A stretch of DNA of 64,000 nt from BTRG01 sp036986275 (GCA_036986275.1 BTRG01000003.1:1-64000), one strand, 5' to 3'. Counted from the first letter of the stretch, positions 19,293-28,583 are shown. The notes: generated by a model from the sequence alone, not told the origin. Numbers and translations are program-made.

Positions 19293-19310
19293 AATTTAAT
19301 TAATTAAATT
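19293..19310. repeat. 18-base AT-only palindrome
   Basis: A perfect 18-base palindrome made only of A and T (half-site AATTTAATT) lies between the PilT-like stop codon and the LysR start codon. It could be an operator for the LysR regulator or a simple AT-rich spacer; no run of T follows that would make it a terminator. Confidence 0.4.
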
Positions 19311-19320
19311 AAGTCAGGAC

Positions 19321-20439
19321 CTAGAACCCTTCCAGTTTCAGCTTCAGGTCTGTTGGACTGCTGGCATATTGAAGTGCAGTGTCTTCGTCAACAACCCTTC
19401 TCTTCACCAGGTCAAAGAGAGAGGCATCAAAACTCAACATACCTTCGGCCTTGCTGCCTTTCTTGATCAGATCCGACAACTCCTTAATCTTTAATGGATC
19501 AAGAATATACTCACGCGCCAGTTGGGAGATGGTCATGATTTCACAGGCCACGGCCCGGCCACCATCTATTTTCGGCACCAGCCTTTGTGACACCACACCA
19601 CGCAGGTTTTGCGCCAACTTTGCGCGCATACTCACCTGCGCTTCCGGGGGAAAGGCCGTGATAATTCGTGACACCGTCTCCGCTGCACCGGGCGAATGCA
19701 CTGTCGACAGAACCATGTGACCGGTTTCAGCTGCTGTCAAGGCAGTCTCTATGGTTTCCGGATCACGCATTTCGCCCAGGAGAATGATATCCGGGTCTTC
19801 ACGCATGGCGGCGCGCATGGCATCGGCAAAACTGTTGGCATCTATACCGATTTCGCGCTGGGTAATAATAGAACGTCTCTCGGTAAACAGAAATTCTATC
19901 GGGTCTTCGATGGTAATAATATGACGCGCCTTGGCCTCGTTGATCATATTAATAAGTGAAGCCATGGTTGTGGACTTACCGCTACCGGTAGCACCCGTCA
20001 TCAATATTAGCCCGCGCTCATGGGACATCAGGGTAGGCACGATATCGGGTAATCCAAGACCCTGCGGGTTAGGGATTTCACTGTTAATTACACGCAGCAC
20101 CATGCCGATACTGCCGCGCTGAAAAAAGATGTTGGCACGAACACGGCCAATGTCCTTAAAGCCTATGGATAAATCCACCTGATGATTGTGCTCGAACTCT
20201 TCCAGGTTCTTGGCAGTCATCATGGTATTGGAGAGTTTATCCATAAAGTCCGGTGGGAACGGCTTGATATCACGCACCGGACGCAAAACACCATCCACAC
20301 GCAAGATGGGATGATTGCGCGTACGCAAGTGTATATCCGATGCCTTGTATCGAACCGCTAACGCCAGAATCTGGCCAAGGATCTTTAAGGGATCGGCACC
20401 AGCAGGGTCAATCGCACCGGGTTTGACGTCTTCTGCCAT
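19321..20439 (-). CDS. PilT/PilU-family type IV pilus retraction ATPase
   Basis: A 372-residue secretion ATPase. It has an N-terminal PAS-like domain (ASDIHLRTRNHPILRVDG), Walker A GATGSGKST at 149-157, the Asp box IITIEDPIEFLF, Walker B LLGEMRDPETIETAL and the His box ETGHMVLSTVHS. These make it a hexameric motor for pilus retraction at the inner membrane. The residues after the His box (SPGAAETVSRII) match neither the classical PilT nor the classical PilU wording, so no symbol is given. No other pilus gene is adjacent. Confidence 0.9.
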   Translation of the reverse strand: MAEDVKPGAIDPAGADPLKILGQILALAVRYKASDIHLRTRNHPILRVDGVLRPVRDIKPFPPDFMDKLSNTMMTAKNLEEFEHNHQVDLSIGFKDIGRVRANIFFQRGSIGMVLRVINSEIPNPQGLGLPDIVPTLMSHERGLILMTGATGSGKSTTMASLINMINEAKARHIITIEDPIEFLFTERRSIITQREIGIDANSFADAMRAAMREDPDIILLGEMRDPETIETALTAAETGHMVLSTVHSPGAAETVSRIITAFPPEAQVSMRAKLAQNLRGVVSQRLVPKIDGGRAVACEIMTISQLAREYILDPLKIKELSDLIKKGSKAEGMLSFDASLFDLVKRRVVDEDTALQYASSPTDLKLKLEGF

Positions 20440-20562
20440 AGTGTCTGCTCTTAATGGATTGTTATGGATTTCCTGTAATTGAAGCAGCTAATCGGCGAGT
20501 GTTCAATGTGACGCAGAGCACCGATCAGCATCCATTCTGACCGGCGTTACATTGGGTAGCAA

Positions 20563-21504
20563 CTAGAAATCTTCTATTGAGAAACCTTTTTCAGGTTTGT
20601 AGCCGGCTACGGCTTCCAGGGCAGTCTTAATACCTCCCGGCGAGCTCATGATTTTAGTAAAACCATGCTCTCCCATCATGGCCGTATCCGGGAAATGTAC
20701 GGCGATACGAAAGCGTCCTGCCAAGGCGATCACGTCTTTACCCTGAACCATTAATTCGTATGGCAGATAGGGTGTGGACCGTGGGAGTTTGTAATCAATG
20801 ATATCCATGATCTCTTTATCCGTATCCTTGCTGCCCTTATTCACGCCATCCCCCTTGGGAATGGCCACACCAAAAACGCTCACCGACTTACCTGGCAAAT
20901 CCACGCGATACACTTGTTGGGTACCGCCCTTGCCGGCAGCAAGGTTGGCCATAACGGTGGCCAGCGCCTTCTCGTGTGATGCAAATTTATTCAGCAGGCT
21001 AATGTCATTAAAGTACGGCATAAACATGGCGTAGTGATAGTTGCCCGGCGCCAGTTGTTCGGGCGTCAACCCTTCGGCGCCAAAGGCCCCTTCGGCACCC
21101 AATGCCTTTTGCAGCTTCTCCGACACGACTGCAAGGGAGCCCAGACCATAGGCCGTCCCCATATACGTCGGATTGAGGTAAGCCACTTGCCAGACACCAT
21201 TTTCCTCCGTCACCGAGGCCCTTACCACAACACCGAATCCACCGTTCTTGGCTTTAGATGCCGCGGCCAGTAAATCATCCGATGTGACGCCAATCACAGT
21301 GGCCGCAACATAGGGTTTGTATGTCCCCACCACCTTAAAGCCTTGGGCCACGAGCGCCAGTTTGACCTGAGCGACCACCTGGGCTTCACCACCCTCGAAT
21401 GAATTACCCTTAATAAACGGCTTCAACACGCCGGCATAACTGATTGTACCGACGCCCAGGAACAGCACCAGTAAAATACCCAATAATGTAATAATTTTTT
21501 TCAT
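20563..21504 (-). CDS. uncharacterised secreted protein, DUF302-like N-terminal part
   Basis: A 313-residue protein with a signal peptide or membrane anchor at its N-terminus (MKKIITLLGILLVLFLGVG) and a soluble periplasmic body. Residues 40-80, with an alternating strand-helix pattern (VVAQVKLALVAQGFKVVG), recall DUF302 proteins, but the match is partial and the C-terminal two thirds, rich in conserved-looking aromatic and Gly-Asp segments, is not recognised. The ATG at 21504 has a GGAGGA site seven bases upstream. It follows a FadL-type porin and lies next to sulfur-carrier genes, suggesting a role at the cell envelope, perhaps in uptake. Function is unknown. Confidence 0.75.
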   Translation of the reverse strand: MKKIITLLGILLVLFLGVGTISYAGVLKPFIKGNSFEGGEAQVVAQVKLALVAQGFKVVGTYKPYVAATVIGVTSDDLLAAASKAKNGGFGVVVRASVTEENGVWQVAYLNPTYMGTAYGLGSLAVVSEKLQKALGAEGAFGAEGLTPEQLAPGNYHYAMFMPYFNDISLLNKFASHEKALATVMANLAAGKGGTQQVYRVDLPGKSVSVFGVAIPKGDGVNKGSKDTDKEIMDIIDYKLPRSTPYLPYELMVQGKDVIALAGRFRIAVHFPDTAMMGEHGFTKIMSSPGGIKTALEAVAGYKPEKGFSIEDF

Positions 21505-21527
21505 GATCACTTCCTCCTCAAGTAAAG

Positions 21528-21550
21528 AAGGGCTGGTTCAACCAGCCCTT
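21528..21550 (-). terminator. intergenic hairpin after fadL-type gene
   Basis: A nine-base-pair stem (AAGGGCTGG/CCAGCCCTT) with a five-base loop lies 33 bases past the porin stop codon. On the minus strand it is followed by CTTTACTT, a weak U tract. It may partly terminate porin transcripts or stabilise the upstream message before the next gene. Confidence 0.45.
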
Positions 21551-21582
21551 CAGTCTTAAGCTATATCAATTATTATTCGCCC

Positions 21583-23106
21583 TTAGAATACATAACTATA
21601 CATCAGCTGACTGTTGGTCTGGCTGTGGGTGACTTCTACGCCTTTGCCGGTGGGTGTGCTCTGACCGTAATCAGTAGTCTGTGATACAGGCGGTGCATAT
21701 GCCAGTGAGAAATTAATATTTGATACATCGCTCATGACATAACCGACGCCAAGCGTTACATGGTTTTTAATAATCGCTGGAAACAATGGATTCATGTATT
21801 CATCCGGTACCGGATTGTTAGCCAGATTGAGACCTGCACGCAACGTCAGAGGATCAGAGACCTTATAGGCGGCGCCGATCAGCAAGACGTTTTGATCTTC
21901 CCAGTCCTGATTCAAGTTCATATCCATGGCAGCACCACCGAAGGCCGCGGCACCTGGGTCTGCCTGAACGGCGTCCGCAACAAAGGACATATTGAAATCC
22001 TGCATCACCTTGGACCACATGATACGTTTGTAGTCAGCCGCAATCATTAGCTTATCAGAAACATCATAAGCCGCACCAAAGGCGATAATCTCAGGCCACT
22101 GGAAATCTTTAATCTTGACTTCGCCACTTACCGCTACCTTTTGTGTAAACGCCGGGTTGATCGTGCCGTTCGGGGCGCCACCTACACCAGCGTCATTGCC
22201 ATTTATGCTAAAACTAACTTCAGCGTCACTGGCCTTCATGTCCCCCAGGCTGGTCTTGCTATGATAACTGCCGCCCAGCTTCAATTTACCAATTTTGTAA
22301 GTGCCACCGATTTTGCCGCCGAAACCGGTCGAGCCCGCGGAACCCGTAAAATCACTGTCATCGGAAAAATCAAACCTGGCCCAATTGACGGGTCCGTCTG
22401 GATCCAGCATTCCACCGGAGATCATCCCAGCAAACCCCTGCACCATGGTGCCCGAGGCACTACCAAATTTCTGGGTACCGCCGAGTGCGGCGACCATGTC
22501 ACCGAATTGAGCGCCACCGACATCCATCTGCAGATCCATGCCGGCCCAGACAAAATCCACTGAGCCGCCTACGGTAAAATTTTCATTGACGGTATAGGCC
22601 AGGGGCACAAGAAAGCGGCCCACGCCTACCTCTGAACGCACCGTCTCACCTGAAGCAAAGGGTGCACCACCGGTCATAAAGGCGCCATTGTCATACTCAG
22701 TGCCCATACCGCCTTGGGAATAAACACCGAACCCATACGAAACCTTGCCGCTACGCTTGACATAACCTAAAGCCGGCATGATAAAGAGACTTGAAGACGA
22801 GCTTTCATCGGTGGCGCCAAAGGCCGCTGCACCTGCCGGCGCATCTGACGCGATGTCGGGCCCCAGCGTGCCTATGGCTACATCCAGTCGACTCTCGCCT
22901 TCATGCATCAAGCCCAATGTCGCCGGATTGTTCATCATGGCAGCCGAACCATTATCCCAGGCCATGGATGCACCGCCCATGCCTGTTGCCTCGGGACCAT
23001 AGCCCTCGAGATTCATACCGTTTGTAGCCAGCACGCTGACAGGTGCAGCACCCAATGCTACCAGCGCGGCGACGGTTATTGTTTTCTTGGTTATAATATT
23101 AAGCAT
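21583..23106 (-). CDS. OmpP1/FadL/TodX-family outer membrane transporter
   Basis: A 507-residue outer-membrane beta-barrel with a cleavable signal peptide (cleavage near LATNG). The N-terminal hatch region contains TNGMNLEGYGPEATGMGGAS and MMNNPATLGL, hallmark FadL motifs, and the chain ends in the aromatic YSYVF expected for barrel insertion. FadL homologues carry hydrophobic compounds through a lateral opening. Close association with DsrE2 and TusA and a sulfur-oxidising lifestyle raise the possibility of zero-valent sulfur or polysulfide transport, which is inference only. A strong GAGGAGG site precedes the start. Confidence 0.9.
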   Translation of the reverse strand: MLNIITKKTITVAALVALGAAPVSVLATNGMNLEGYGPEATGMGGASMAWDNGSAAMMNNPATLGLMHEGESRLDVAIGTLGPDIASDAPAGAAAFGATDESSSSSLFIMPALGYVKRSGKVSYGFGVYSQGGMGTEYDNGAFMTGGAPFASGETVRSEVGVGRFLVPLAYTVNENFTVGGSVDFVWAGMDLQMDVGGAQFGDMVAALGGTQKFGSASGTMVQGFAGMISGGMLDPDGPVNWARFDFSDDSDFTGSAGSTGFGGKIGGTYKIGKLKLGGSYHSKTSLGDMKASDAEVSFSINGNDAGVGGAPNGTINPAFTQKVAVSGEVKIKDFQWPEIIAFGAAYDVSDKLMIAADYKRIMWSKVMQDFNMSFVADAVQADPGAAAFGGAAMDMNLNQDWEDQNVLLIGAAYKVSDPLTLRAGLNLANNPVPDEYMNPLFPAIIKNHVTLGVGYVMSDVSNINFSLAYAPPVSQTTDYGQSTPTGKGVEVTHSQTNSQLMYSYVF

Positions 23107-23319
23107 TGTTCCTCCTCAGCCATCACACGTTATTTTCGTGATTACGACGCATTGCAGTTTTGCTTCCATCACCCCTGCAAGACTATTTCTAAAAGTTATG
23201 GCAAGCCCGCCATGACGATACAAGCGGGGAAAATATTCCCCTCTCTGTAGTAGAATGTCAATATTTAATTTAATACTGATATAAGAAATTTGAATCCACA
23301 AATAGACAGTCCGCGGCAT

Positions 23320-23352
23320 AAAAAAAGGGGTGTGCAAGGCACGCCCCTTTCC
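23320..23352 (-). terminator. rho-independent terminator after dsrE2
   Basis: On the minus strand a GC-rich stem (AAAGGGGCGTGC against GCACACCCCTTT, one mismatch) with a short loop is followed by seven T residues. It lies 23 bases past the dsrE2 stop codon and separates that gene from the porin gene. Confidence 0.7.
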
Positions 23353-23374
23353 GAATTATCCCTGCCTGACCCGA

Positions 23375-23854
23375 TCAAATATACAATTGAATATCCGTAT
23401 CGCCGGCAAATCCCAGGAAGGTTGAGGCGCCTCCAAAGTCCACACCACCAATGAAATCAGTCTCTTTAAAATCAAACAGGTCGACCGTCATCTGACAGCC
23501 TATCATCTTGACCCCGGCTTCCAGGCACAGATCGCGCAGCTCACCGACACTGGCCACACCCTTTGACTTCATCGTTTGCTTCATCATCATAGTCATAATA
23601 CTTTCCATGCCCGGGATAGCTGTCCCTAGCACAGGGAACCATTTGTCCATACCCATAGGCATGGGCATACCCGGATTCCCCAAGGGACTTACCTTCAGCT
23701 TCAGCTTCTTCTTCAATAATTGCAGGCCATAGAAAGTGAAAAAGATTTCCACTTCATAGCCCAATGCCGCGGCAGTAGAGGCCAATATGAAAGGGGGATA
23801 GGCCCAATCCAGCGTGCCCTTGGTGGCAATGATTGCCATTTTCTTGTTAGCCAT
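23375..23854 (-). CDS. dsrE2: DsrE2-like sulfur carrier protein
   Basis: A 159-residue DsrE/F-superfamily protein of the DsrE2 type. It opens KKMAIIATKGTLDWAYPPFILAS, has a hydrophobic methionine-rich middle (residues 60-95, which may be membrane-associated) and a conserved cysteine in MIGCQMTVDLF that would carry persulfide. The ATG at 23854 has a strong GGAGAGGAG site; the upstream extension in frame is unlikely. DsrE2 and TusA relay sulfane sulfur toward Dsr or sHdr oxidation systems in sulfur oxidisers. tusA lies 134 bases upstream on the same strand. The rhodanese gene often found with them is missing here. Confidence 0.88.
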   Translation of the reverse strand: MANKKMAIIATKGTLDWAYPPFILASTAAALGYEVEIFFTFYGLQLLKKKLKLKVSPLGNPGMPMPMGMDKWFPVLGTAIPGMESIMTMMMKQTMKSKGVASVGELRDLCLEAGVKMIGCQMTVDLFDFKETDFIGGVDFGGASTFLGFAGDTDIQLYI

Positions 23855-23988
23855 TTCTCCTCTCCTCGCCGGAACGCCGGCTTCAACAACAAAAATTAGC
23901 GAACAACAGCACTTCGAAACCACCCAACCCTCTGGTGCATGTATTTAGTTATGTAATTATATGTCCGAAGTGCTTCAACTACGGCAAA

Positions 23989-24222
23989 CTAACCGGCCTT
24001 CTTAATAAGGAAGGTGAACTCCCCGTTCTCTTCTCCCGATTCCATTAACTCATTTCCGGTCTGCTTGGCAAACGCCTGGAAATCCTTGACTGAACCGGGG
24101 TCGGTGGCAATGATCCTTAGGACCTGACCACCGCTGAGCTCATTCAGTGCTTTCTTGGCACGCAAAATAGGCAGCGGGCAGTTCAATCCACGAGCATCAA
24201 GTTCTTGATCAAAAGTAGACAT
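23989..24222 (-). CDS. tusA: TusA-family sulfurtransferase
   Basis: A 77-residue TusA protein with the signature CPLP motif (Cys15) that holds persulfide. The rest (ILRAKKALNELSGGQVLRIIATDPGSVKDF) is a canonical two-layer alpha/beta fold. In sulfur oxidisers TusA delivers sulfur from rhodanese/DsrE2 to DsrEFH or sHdr; otherwise it serves tRNA thiolation. The pairing with dsrE2 favours the dissimilatory role. A GGAG site lies seven bases before the ATG. Confidence 0.93.
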   Translation of the reverse strand: MSTFDQELDARGLNCPLPILRAKKALNELSGGQVLRIIATDPGSVKDFQAFAKQTGNELMESGEENGEFTFLIKKAG

Positions 24223-24667
24223 TATTTTCTCCTTAAAGACAGATACAACTAAACATATAGGTTCAATATTAACAAACCAATTTCATAGAAACCTTGTTCA
24301 TAGGCCAGGCAGATACCCCACTCTGGCCATGTAACGGCTAGCGCGCTATCTTAGCCAGCCTGCTCTGGATTACAAGATACGTCCAGTACTTTGCGGCACC
24401 GATTTGAATCCAGCAAGCCTGAGCAACAATTCAAACAATCCAGGGAACAAAGCACCTGTTGCCGAATCTTAATAAGGATATTGATGAGCATAAATTAGTA
24501 TATTAGCAAATAATCAAGTAGCAAGATTGCGCCCATTGAGCGGATAAAGCAAATTCTCCAATACTTTATGGCCTAAACCCTTCCGACCTTGAATATTAAA
24601 TTTTTTATAATCAATGCTTTATAATGTAGCCCTTTAAAACTGTCACCAGCATCTCTACAGTAATGTC
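24223..24667. other. 445-base intergenic region
   Basis: This divergent region between tusA and the M48 protease holds no convincing gene or RNA. It becomes strongly AT-rich toward the protease, where two TATAAT hexamers occur. Confidence 0.6.
24606..24625 (+). promoter_or_regulatory. candidate -10 elements of the M48 protease gene
   Basis: Two perfect TATAAT hexamers are present at 24606 and 24620, 40-60 bases ahead of the start codon in an AT-rich block. No good TTGACA hexamer stands at 17 bases from either, so the assignment is tentative. Confidence 0.4.
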
Positions 24668-26125
24668 ATGACCCTGACCCAGCGCTACAGCAACATAAAA
24701 AGAGGCTTGTTAAGCCTGCTACTCCTGGTATCACCCATTCTGGTAGCCGGCAACCCCCTGCCCGATCTCGGCGACCAATCCGGAGCCATTATCTCCCCCT
24801 ATGAGGAACGCCAGCTGGGTGAGGGCGTGATGCGACAGGCACGTCAGAACTTGACCTTCATCAATGATCCTGAACTGCTGAGCTACCTGCAATCCCTGGG
24901 AGGGCGTATTGCAACTCGGAGTGAAGGGGCTCAAGAAACGTATCAATTTTTTCTTGTCGACGATAGTGCTATCAATGCCTTTGCTGTGCCTGGCGGTTTT
25001 ATCACTGTACACACGGGCCTGATCAAGATGGCAGAGTCTGAAGCCGAGCTGGCGTCGGTGTTGGCGCACGAGATTGCCCACATCTCTCAACGCCACATCC
25101 CTCGTATTATGGCGGCGCAGCAAAACACCGGTGGCCAAACCATGCTGGCCTTGTTGGCCGCCATCATGCTGGCGCAAGCGGGTGAATACGAAGCCGGCGA
25201 AGCCGCGCTGGCGCTGACGGCGGCAAGCCTGACCCAAAAAAGCATTAACTTCACACGCAGCCATGAAGAAGAGGCCGATCGTGTCGGTACACAGCTATTG
25301 ATAAAATCAGGCTACAGCGCCCATGCCATGCCACAATTCTTTAAGCGTCTGATGAACTGGGGCCGCATTTATGAAACCAATTTGCCTGAATTCCTACGCA
25401 CTCATCCACTGACTAACCGCCGGATAACAGAGGCCGAAGACAGGGCGGCACCCTACCCGGACACACCGGCAAAACCCAGCTCTGACTTTCATCACTTCAA
25501 GGCAAAAATTCGCGCTATCACCGAAGAACAACCCGGGCAGGCCGTGGCAGTATTCGCTGACAACCTGAAAAACAAGCGATATAAAATCGAAACAGCTGAG
25601 CGCTACGGCTACACCCTGGCATTGCTGCGGGCAAAGCGCTTCGACGCAGCGCGCAAACAAATCTCTCCATTGCGAACTCGTTACCCCGAGCGGGTTCAGT
25701 ATGCCGTTGTGCAGGCAGAAATCGAGATGGCCGCCAGGAACTATGACAAGGCCCTTGCCTATTATGCGACTGCCCTGGAACGCCACCCCTCTCATCCCGG
25801 GTTATTACAAAGCTATGCCAATGCCCTGCTCAAAACAGGCAAACCGACAATGGCGTACAAAATCAGCAAACAGGCTATCCGGCAGCAACCAGACAATCCT
25901 GCGCTGTATAAAATTCTGGCGACAGCGGCCGGCGAAACAGGAAAAAAACTGGAGGCACATCAGGCCCTGGCCGAGCACTATTATCTCGGTGGTAATCGAC
26001 AATCCGCCATCCAGCAGCTTGAGATAGCCAGCCGATATGCGGGTAAAAATGATTACTTGCAAGCCAGCCTTTCTGCCCGCATCAAGGAACTCCAGGAGGA
26101 GTCCAAACGACTGCAACAACATTGA
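24668..26125 (+). CDS. bepA: BepA-like M48 metalloprotease with TPR domain
   Basis: A 485-residue periplasmic zinc protease. After a signal peptide ending near LVAG, the catalytic domain has HEIAH (134-138) and the third ligand in NFTRSHEEEAD (around Glu200). The C-terminal half (about 270-480) is a row of TPR helices. This is the architecture of BepA/YfgC, which degrades or assists stalled outer-membrane proteins such as LptD at the BAM complex. It stands alone, divergent from tusA and ahead of the sox cluster, which begins about 200 bases downstream. Confidence 0.9.
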   Translation: MTLTQRYSNIKRGLLSLLLLVSPILVAGNPLPDLGDQSGAIISPYEERQLGEGVMRQARQNLTFINDPELLSYLQSLGGRIATRSEGAQETYQFFLVDDSAINAFAVPGGFITVHTGLIKMAESEAELASVLAHEIAHISQRHIPRIMAAQQNTGGQTMLALLAAIMLAQAGEYEAGEAALALTAASLTQKSINFTRSHEEEADRVGTQLLIKSGYSAHAMPQFFKRLMNWGRIYETNLPEFLRTHPLTNRRITEAEDRAAPYPDTPAKPSSDFHHFKAKIRAITEEQPGQAVAVFADNLKNKRYKIETAERYGYTLALLRAKRFDAARKQISPLRTRYPERVQYAVVQAEIEMAARNYDKALAYYATALERHPSHPGLLQSYANALLKTGKPTMAYKISKQAIRQQPDNPALYKILATAAGETGKKLEAHQALAEHYYLGGNRQSAIQQLEIASRYAGKNDYLQASLSARIKELQEESKRLQQH

Positions 26126-26331
26126 GCTCCACCGAAATCAGGTCGTTGGCCTCCTCTCCCTGACTGCTTCATTGACTCTTGAGGGCTTGCTATCACAGGC
26201 CAGATAGGTATGCTATTGCGTCTGCGTCGCCATAAGCCTGTTACTGTCAAATCGTAGCGCGTCCAAAGTGACACAAATAACCACAAGCCGGACCACCGGT
26301 CTCGCACATAATCGAGAACATAGGAGGAGAA

Positions 26332-26745
26332 ATGCGGTACACCGCCAAAATCATAGCTGGAGCCAGTACGCTCGCCATCTTACTGGGTGGTTTCCTGGCC
26401 CCCGCCCAAAGCTTCGCTGTGGGTGAAATGCCGAGCAAAAAAGTCTGCAAATCAACCACCGATCGCGTTGTAAAGGGTGGCTGCATCATGACCGATCGAA
26501 AGAAAGGCAACTGCATGGGTTGTCACCAGTTCAAAGGACTGGAAAAGACCCGTTTGCAAGCCGGTAATATTGCCCCACCCCTGGTCGCCATGAAACAGCG
26601 TTTTCCGGATAAGGCCAAACTGCGTCAGCAGGTTTGGGATGCCACCAGCATCAATCCCAAATCGTCCATGCCTCCCTTTGGCAAGCACAGCATCTTATCT
26701 GGAAAGGATATCGATCTTATCGTCGACTTCCTCTACACCTTATAG
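26332..26745 (+). CDS. soxX: sulfur oxidation c-type cytochrome SoxX
   Basis: A 137-residue periplasmic monoheme cytochrome c. A signal peptide (to about AQSFA) is followed by the heme motif CMGCH at 61-65 and the likely distal methionine ligand in SMPPFG (Met113). Two further cysteines (39 and 51) could form a disulfide. SoxX pairs with SoxA in the SoxAX complex that conjugates thiosulfate to the SoxY cysteine. The start has an excellent GGAGGAG site. It is the first gene of a soxX-Y-Z-A-B cluster. Confidence 0.95.
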   Translation: MRYTAKIIAGASTLAILLGGFLAPAQSFAVGEMPSKKVCKSTTDRVVKGGCIMTDRKKGNCMGCHQFKGLEKTRLQAGNIAPPLVAMKQRFPDKAKLRQQVWDATSINPKSSMPPFGKHSILSGKDIDLIVDFLYTL

Positions 26746-26791
26746 GTCGGCAACGCTGGTCTTTGATAATATTCGAATCAGGAGAAAACTC

Positions 26792-27265
26792 GTGAACACG
26801 ATGAAACGTAGAACCTTTCTAAAGGGCACCTTAGCCAGCGGCGTTGTCGCTGTAGCAGCAGGCAGTGGTCTGCTACGCCCGACCGAAGCGCTGGCCGCTG
26901 CATGGCCCAAGAGCGCATTCAAGTCCAAGACTGTTGCGCAGGCTATGAAGTCTCTATATGGCAGCAGCTCTGCATCCAGCAGCAAGGCCATTAAGATCAA
27001 GGCCCCAATACAGGCAGAAAATGGATCGGTTGTCCCCATCTCTGTCTCCACGACCCTGCCCAAGGTTCAAGGAATTGGAGTGTTGGTAGAAAAGAATCCT
27101 GTCCCTCTGGCAACGGCCGTTACCATGACTGGTGCTGCCGGCTTTTACAGCGCCCGCATCAAAATGGGTAAAACCTCTCCGATCCGCGTTGTAGTGAAAT
27201 CGGGCGGCAAGCTGCACATGGCCAAGAAAACCATCAAGGTCACGGTGGGTGGTTGCGGCGGCTAA
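26792..27265 (+). CDS. soxY: thiosulfate oxidation carrier protein SoxY
   Basis: A 157-residue protein with a twin-arginine signal (KRRTFLKGTLASG) and the diagnostic C-terminal GGCGG swinging arm, whose cysteine carries sulfur intermediates during thiosulfate oxidation. The GTG at 26792 is preferred because AGGAG lies seven bases upstream; the ATG at 26801 would leave a 16-base gap. It acts in the periplasm as a heterodimer with SoxZ, which follows after 48 bases and probably rides through the Tat pathway with it. Confidence 0.95.
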   Translation: MNTMKRRTFLKGTLASGVVAVAAGSGLLRPTEALAAAWPKSAFKSKTVAQAMKSLYGSSSASSSKAIKIKAPIQAENGSVVPISVSTTLPKVQGIGVLVEKNPVPLATAVTMTGAAGFYSARIKMGKTSPIRVVVKSGGKLHMAKKTIKVTVGGCGG

Positions 27266-27313
27266 TGCCGCGAGTCCATCCCTATTGATATAGATTCTAG
27301 AGAGGAAAGAAAC

Positions 27314-27622
27314 ATGGCTAGATTAACCAAAATCAAAACTCGTCCTAAGGGCGACAAGACCGAGATCCTGGTCTTGGTAAATCATCCTATGGAAACCGGT
27401 AATCGCAAGAACAAAAAGACCAAGAAAAAAATTCCTGCACATTACATCCAAAAGATGACTTTCAAGGTAGATGGTAAGCAAGTCGCTGATGCCGATCTTG
27501 GACCGGCTGTCTCCAAGAACCCCTTGGTAGGTATACGTGTCAATGCCAAGAAGGGCGCCAAAGTGGCTGTTTCTTGGTCTGACAACAAGGGTGAGAAGGG
27601 TGGCGCCAACGCTACTGTTTAG
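27314..27622 (+). CDS. soxZ: thiosulfate oxidation carrier complex protein SoxZ
   Basis: A 102-residue immunoglobulin-like partner of SoxY without its own signal peptide. It contains the conserved NHPMETG segment near residues 24-30 and a very basic loop (NRKNKKTKKKIPAHYIQ). SoxZ holds SoxY so that its terminal cysteine reaches the active sites of SoxAX and SoxB. Lysine content is higher than usual for the family. Confidence 0.95.
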   Translation: MARLTKIKTRPKGDKTEILVLVNHPMETGNRKNKKTKKKIPAHYIQKMTFKVDGKQVADADLGPAVSKNPLVGIRVNAKKGAKVAVSWSDNKGEKGGANATV

Positions 27623-27724
27623 AGATAATTATTCGAAAAATCGATTGTTGTAGCGATAATAGCAAGTGGCATAAGCCGGGAATAAATATAACCCAGCGAA
27701 CCACAATCACAGGAGGAGCAGAAA

Positions 27725-28552
27725 ATGAGAAAACTGATCGTTTTGTTAACGGCGATCGCTGTAATGAGTGGCTTATCAGTAGCTGCTCATGCCACGCCAG
27801 AAAAGGACCTGAAAGATTTCAGGGCCTTTTACAAGAAGAAATTTCCCAAGGTGAAGTTTGATGCCTATGCCGACGGCCTCTATGTCTTACCGGGCGCGGA
27901 AGACCGTCGCGCAGAGTGGGAAGCTATCATGGAATTTCCTCCTTATGAAATTGCCCTCGACAAAGGCAAAAAATTCTGGAAGAAAAACAAACTGGCCAGT
28001 TGTTTCAAGAATAGCGGTAAAGGCATTGCCCAAAATTACCCTTACTGGGACAAGAAAAAAGGCGAAGTCCGCACCCTCGAGCTGGACATCAACGACTGCC
28101 TGAAGAAAAAGGGCAAAAAACCGATCAAGAACCTGAAGAAAGGCAAAATGGCCCAGGTTGCCGCTTACATGAAGTCATTGTCTAATGGCAAGCGTATCAA
28201 GATCGACCTGTCTGACCCGGGTGCACGCAAGGCCTATGAAAAAGGTAAGAAGTTTTTCTGGGCACGTCGCGGTCAGTTGAACTTCTCCTGCTCACAGTGC
28301 CATATCGACAACGCTGGCAAGTTTGTGGGGGGTAACCTCCTTAGCGCCGCTTTGGGTCATGGTGTGGGCTTCCCGGCCTACCGTTCCAAATGGGGCGGTC
28401 TGGGCACCATCCATCGTCGTTATCAGGGTTGCAACAAGCAGGTACGTGCCAATCCCCTGAAACCCCAGAGCAAGGCCTACCGCGCGCTGGAACTGTATGA
28501 GGCTTATATGAATACAGGTCTGCCGGTCAAGGCGCCTAGCCAACGATTCTAA
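27725..28552 (+). CDS. soxA: sulfur oxidation c-type cytochrome SoxA, single-heme type
   Basis: A 275-residue periplasmic protein with a signal peptide cleaved near AHATP. Only one heme motif is visible, CSQCH at 189-193; the N-terminal heme of diheme SoxA is absent and Cys93 and Cys125 probably form the disulfide seen in monoheme forms. Cys236 in RRYQGCNKQ is the expected persulfide-modified active-site ligand. With SoxX it catalyses the first step of thiosulfate oxidation. The sequence is markedly lysine-rich. A strong terminator follows 31 bases after the stop codon. Confidence 0.95.
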   Translation: MRKLIVLLTAIAVMSGLSVAAHATPEKDLKDFRAFYKKKFPKVKFDAYADGLYVLPGAEDRRAEWEAIMEFPPYEIALDKGKKFWKKNKLASCFKNSGKGIAQNYPYWDKKKGEVRTLELDINDCLKKKGKKPIKNLKKGKMAQVAAYMKSLSNGKRIKIDLSDPGARKAYEKGKKFFWARRGQLNFSCSQCHIDNAGKFVGGNLLSAALGHGVGFPAYRSKWGGLGTIHRRYQGCNKQVRANPLKPQSKAYRALELYEAYMNTGLPVKAPSQRF

Positions 28553-28583
28553 AAACAGCACAATTATCATTCACAACTCTATG

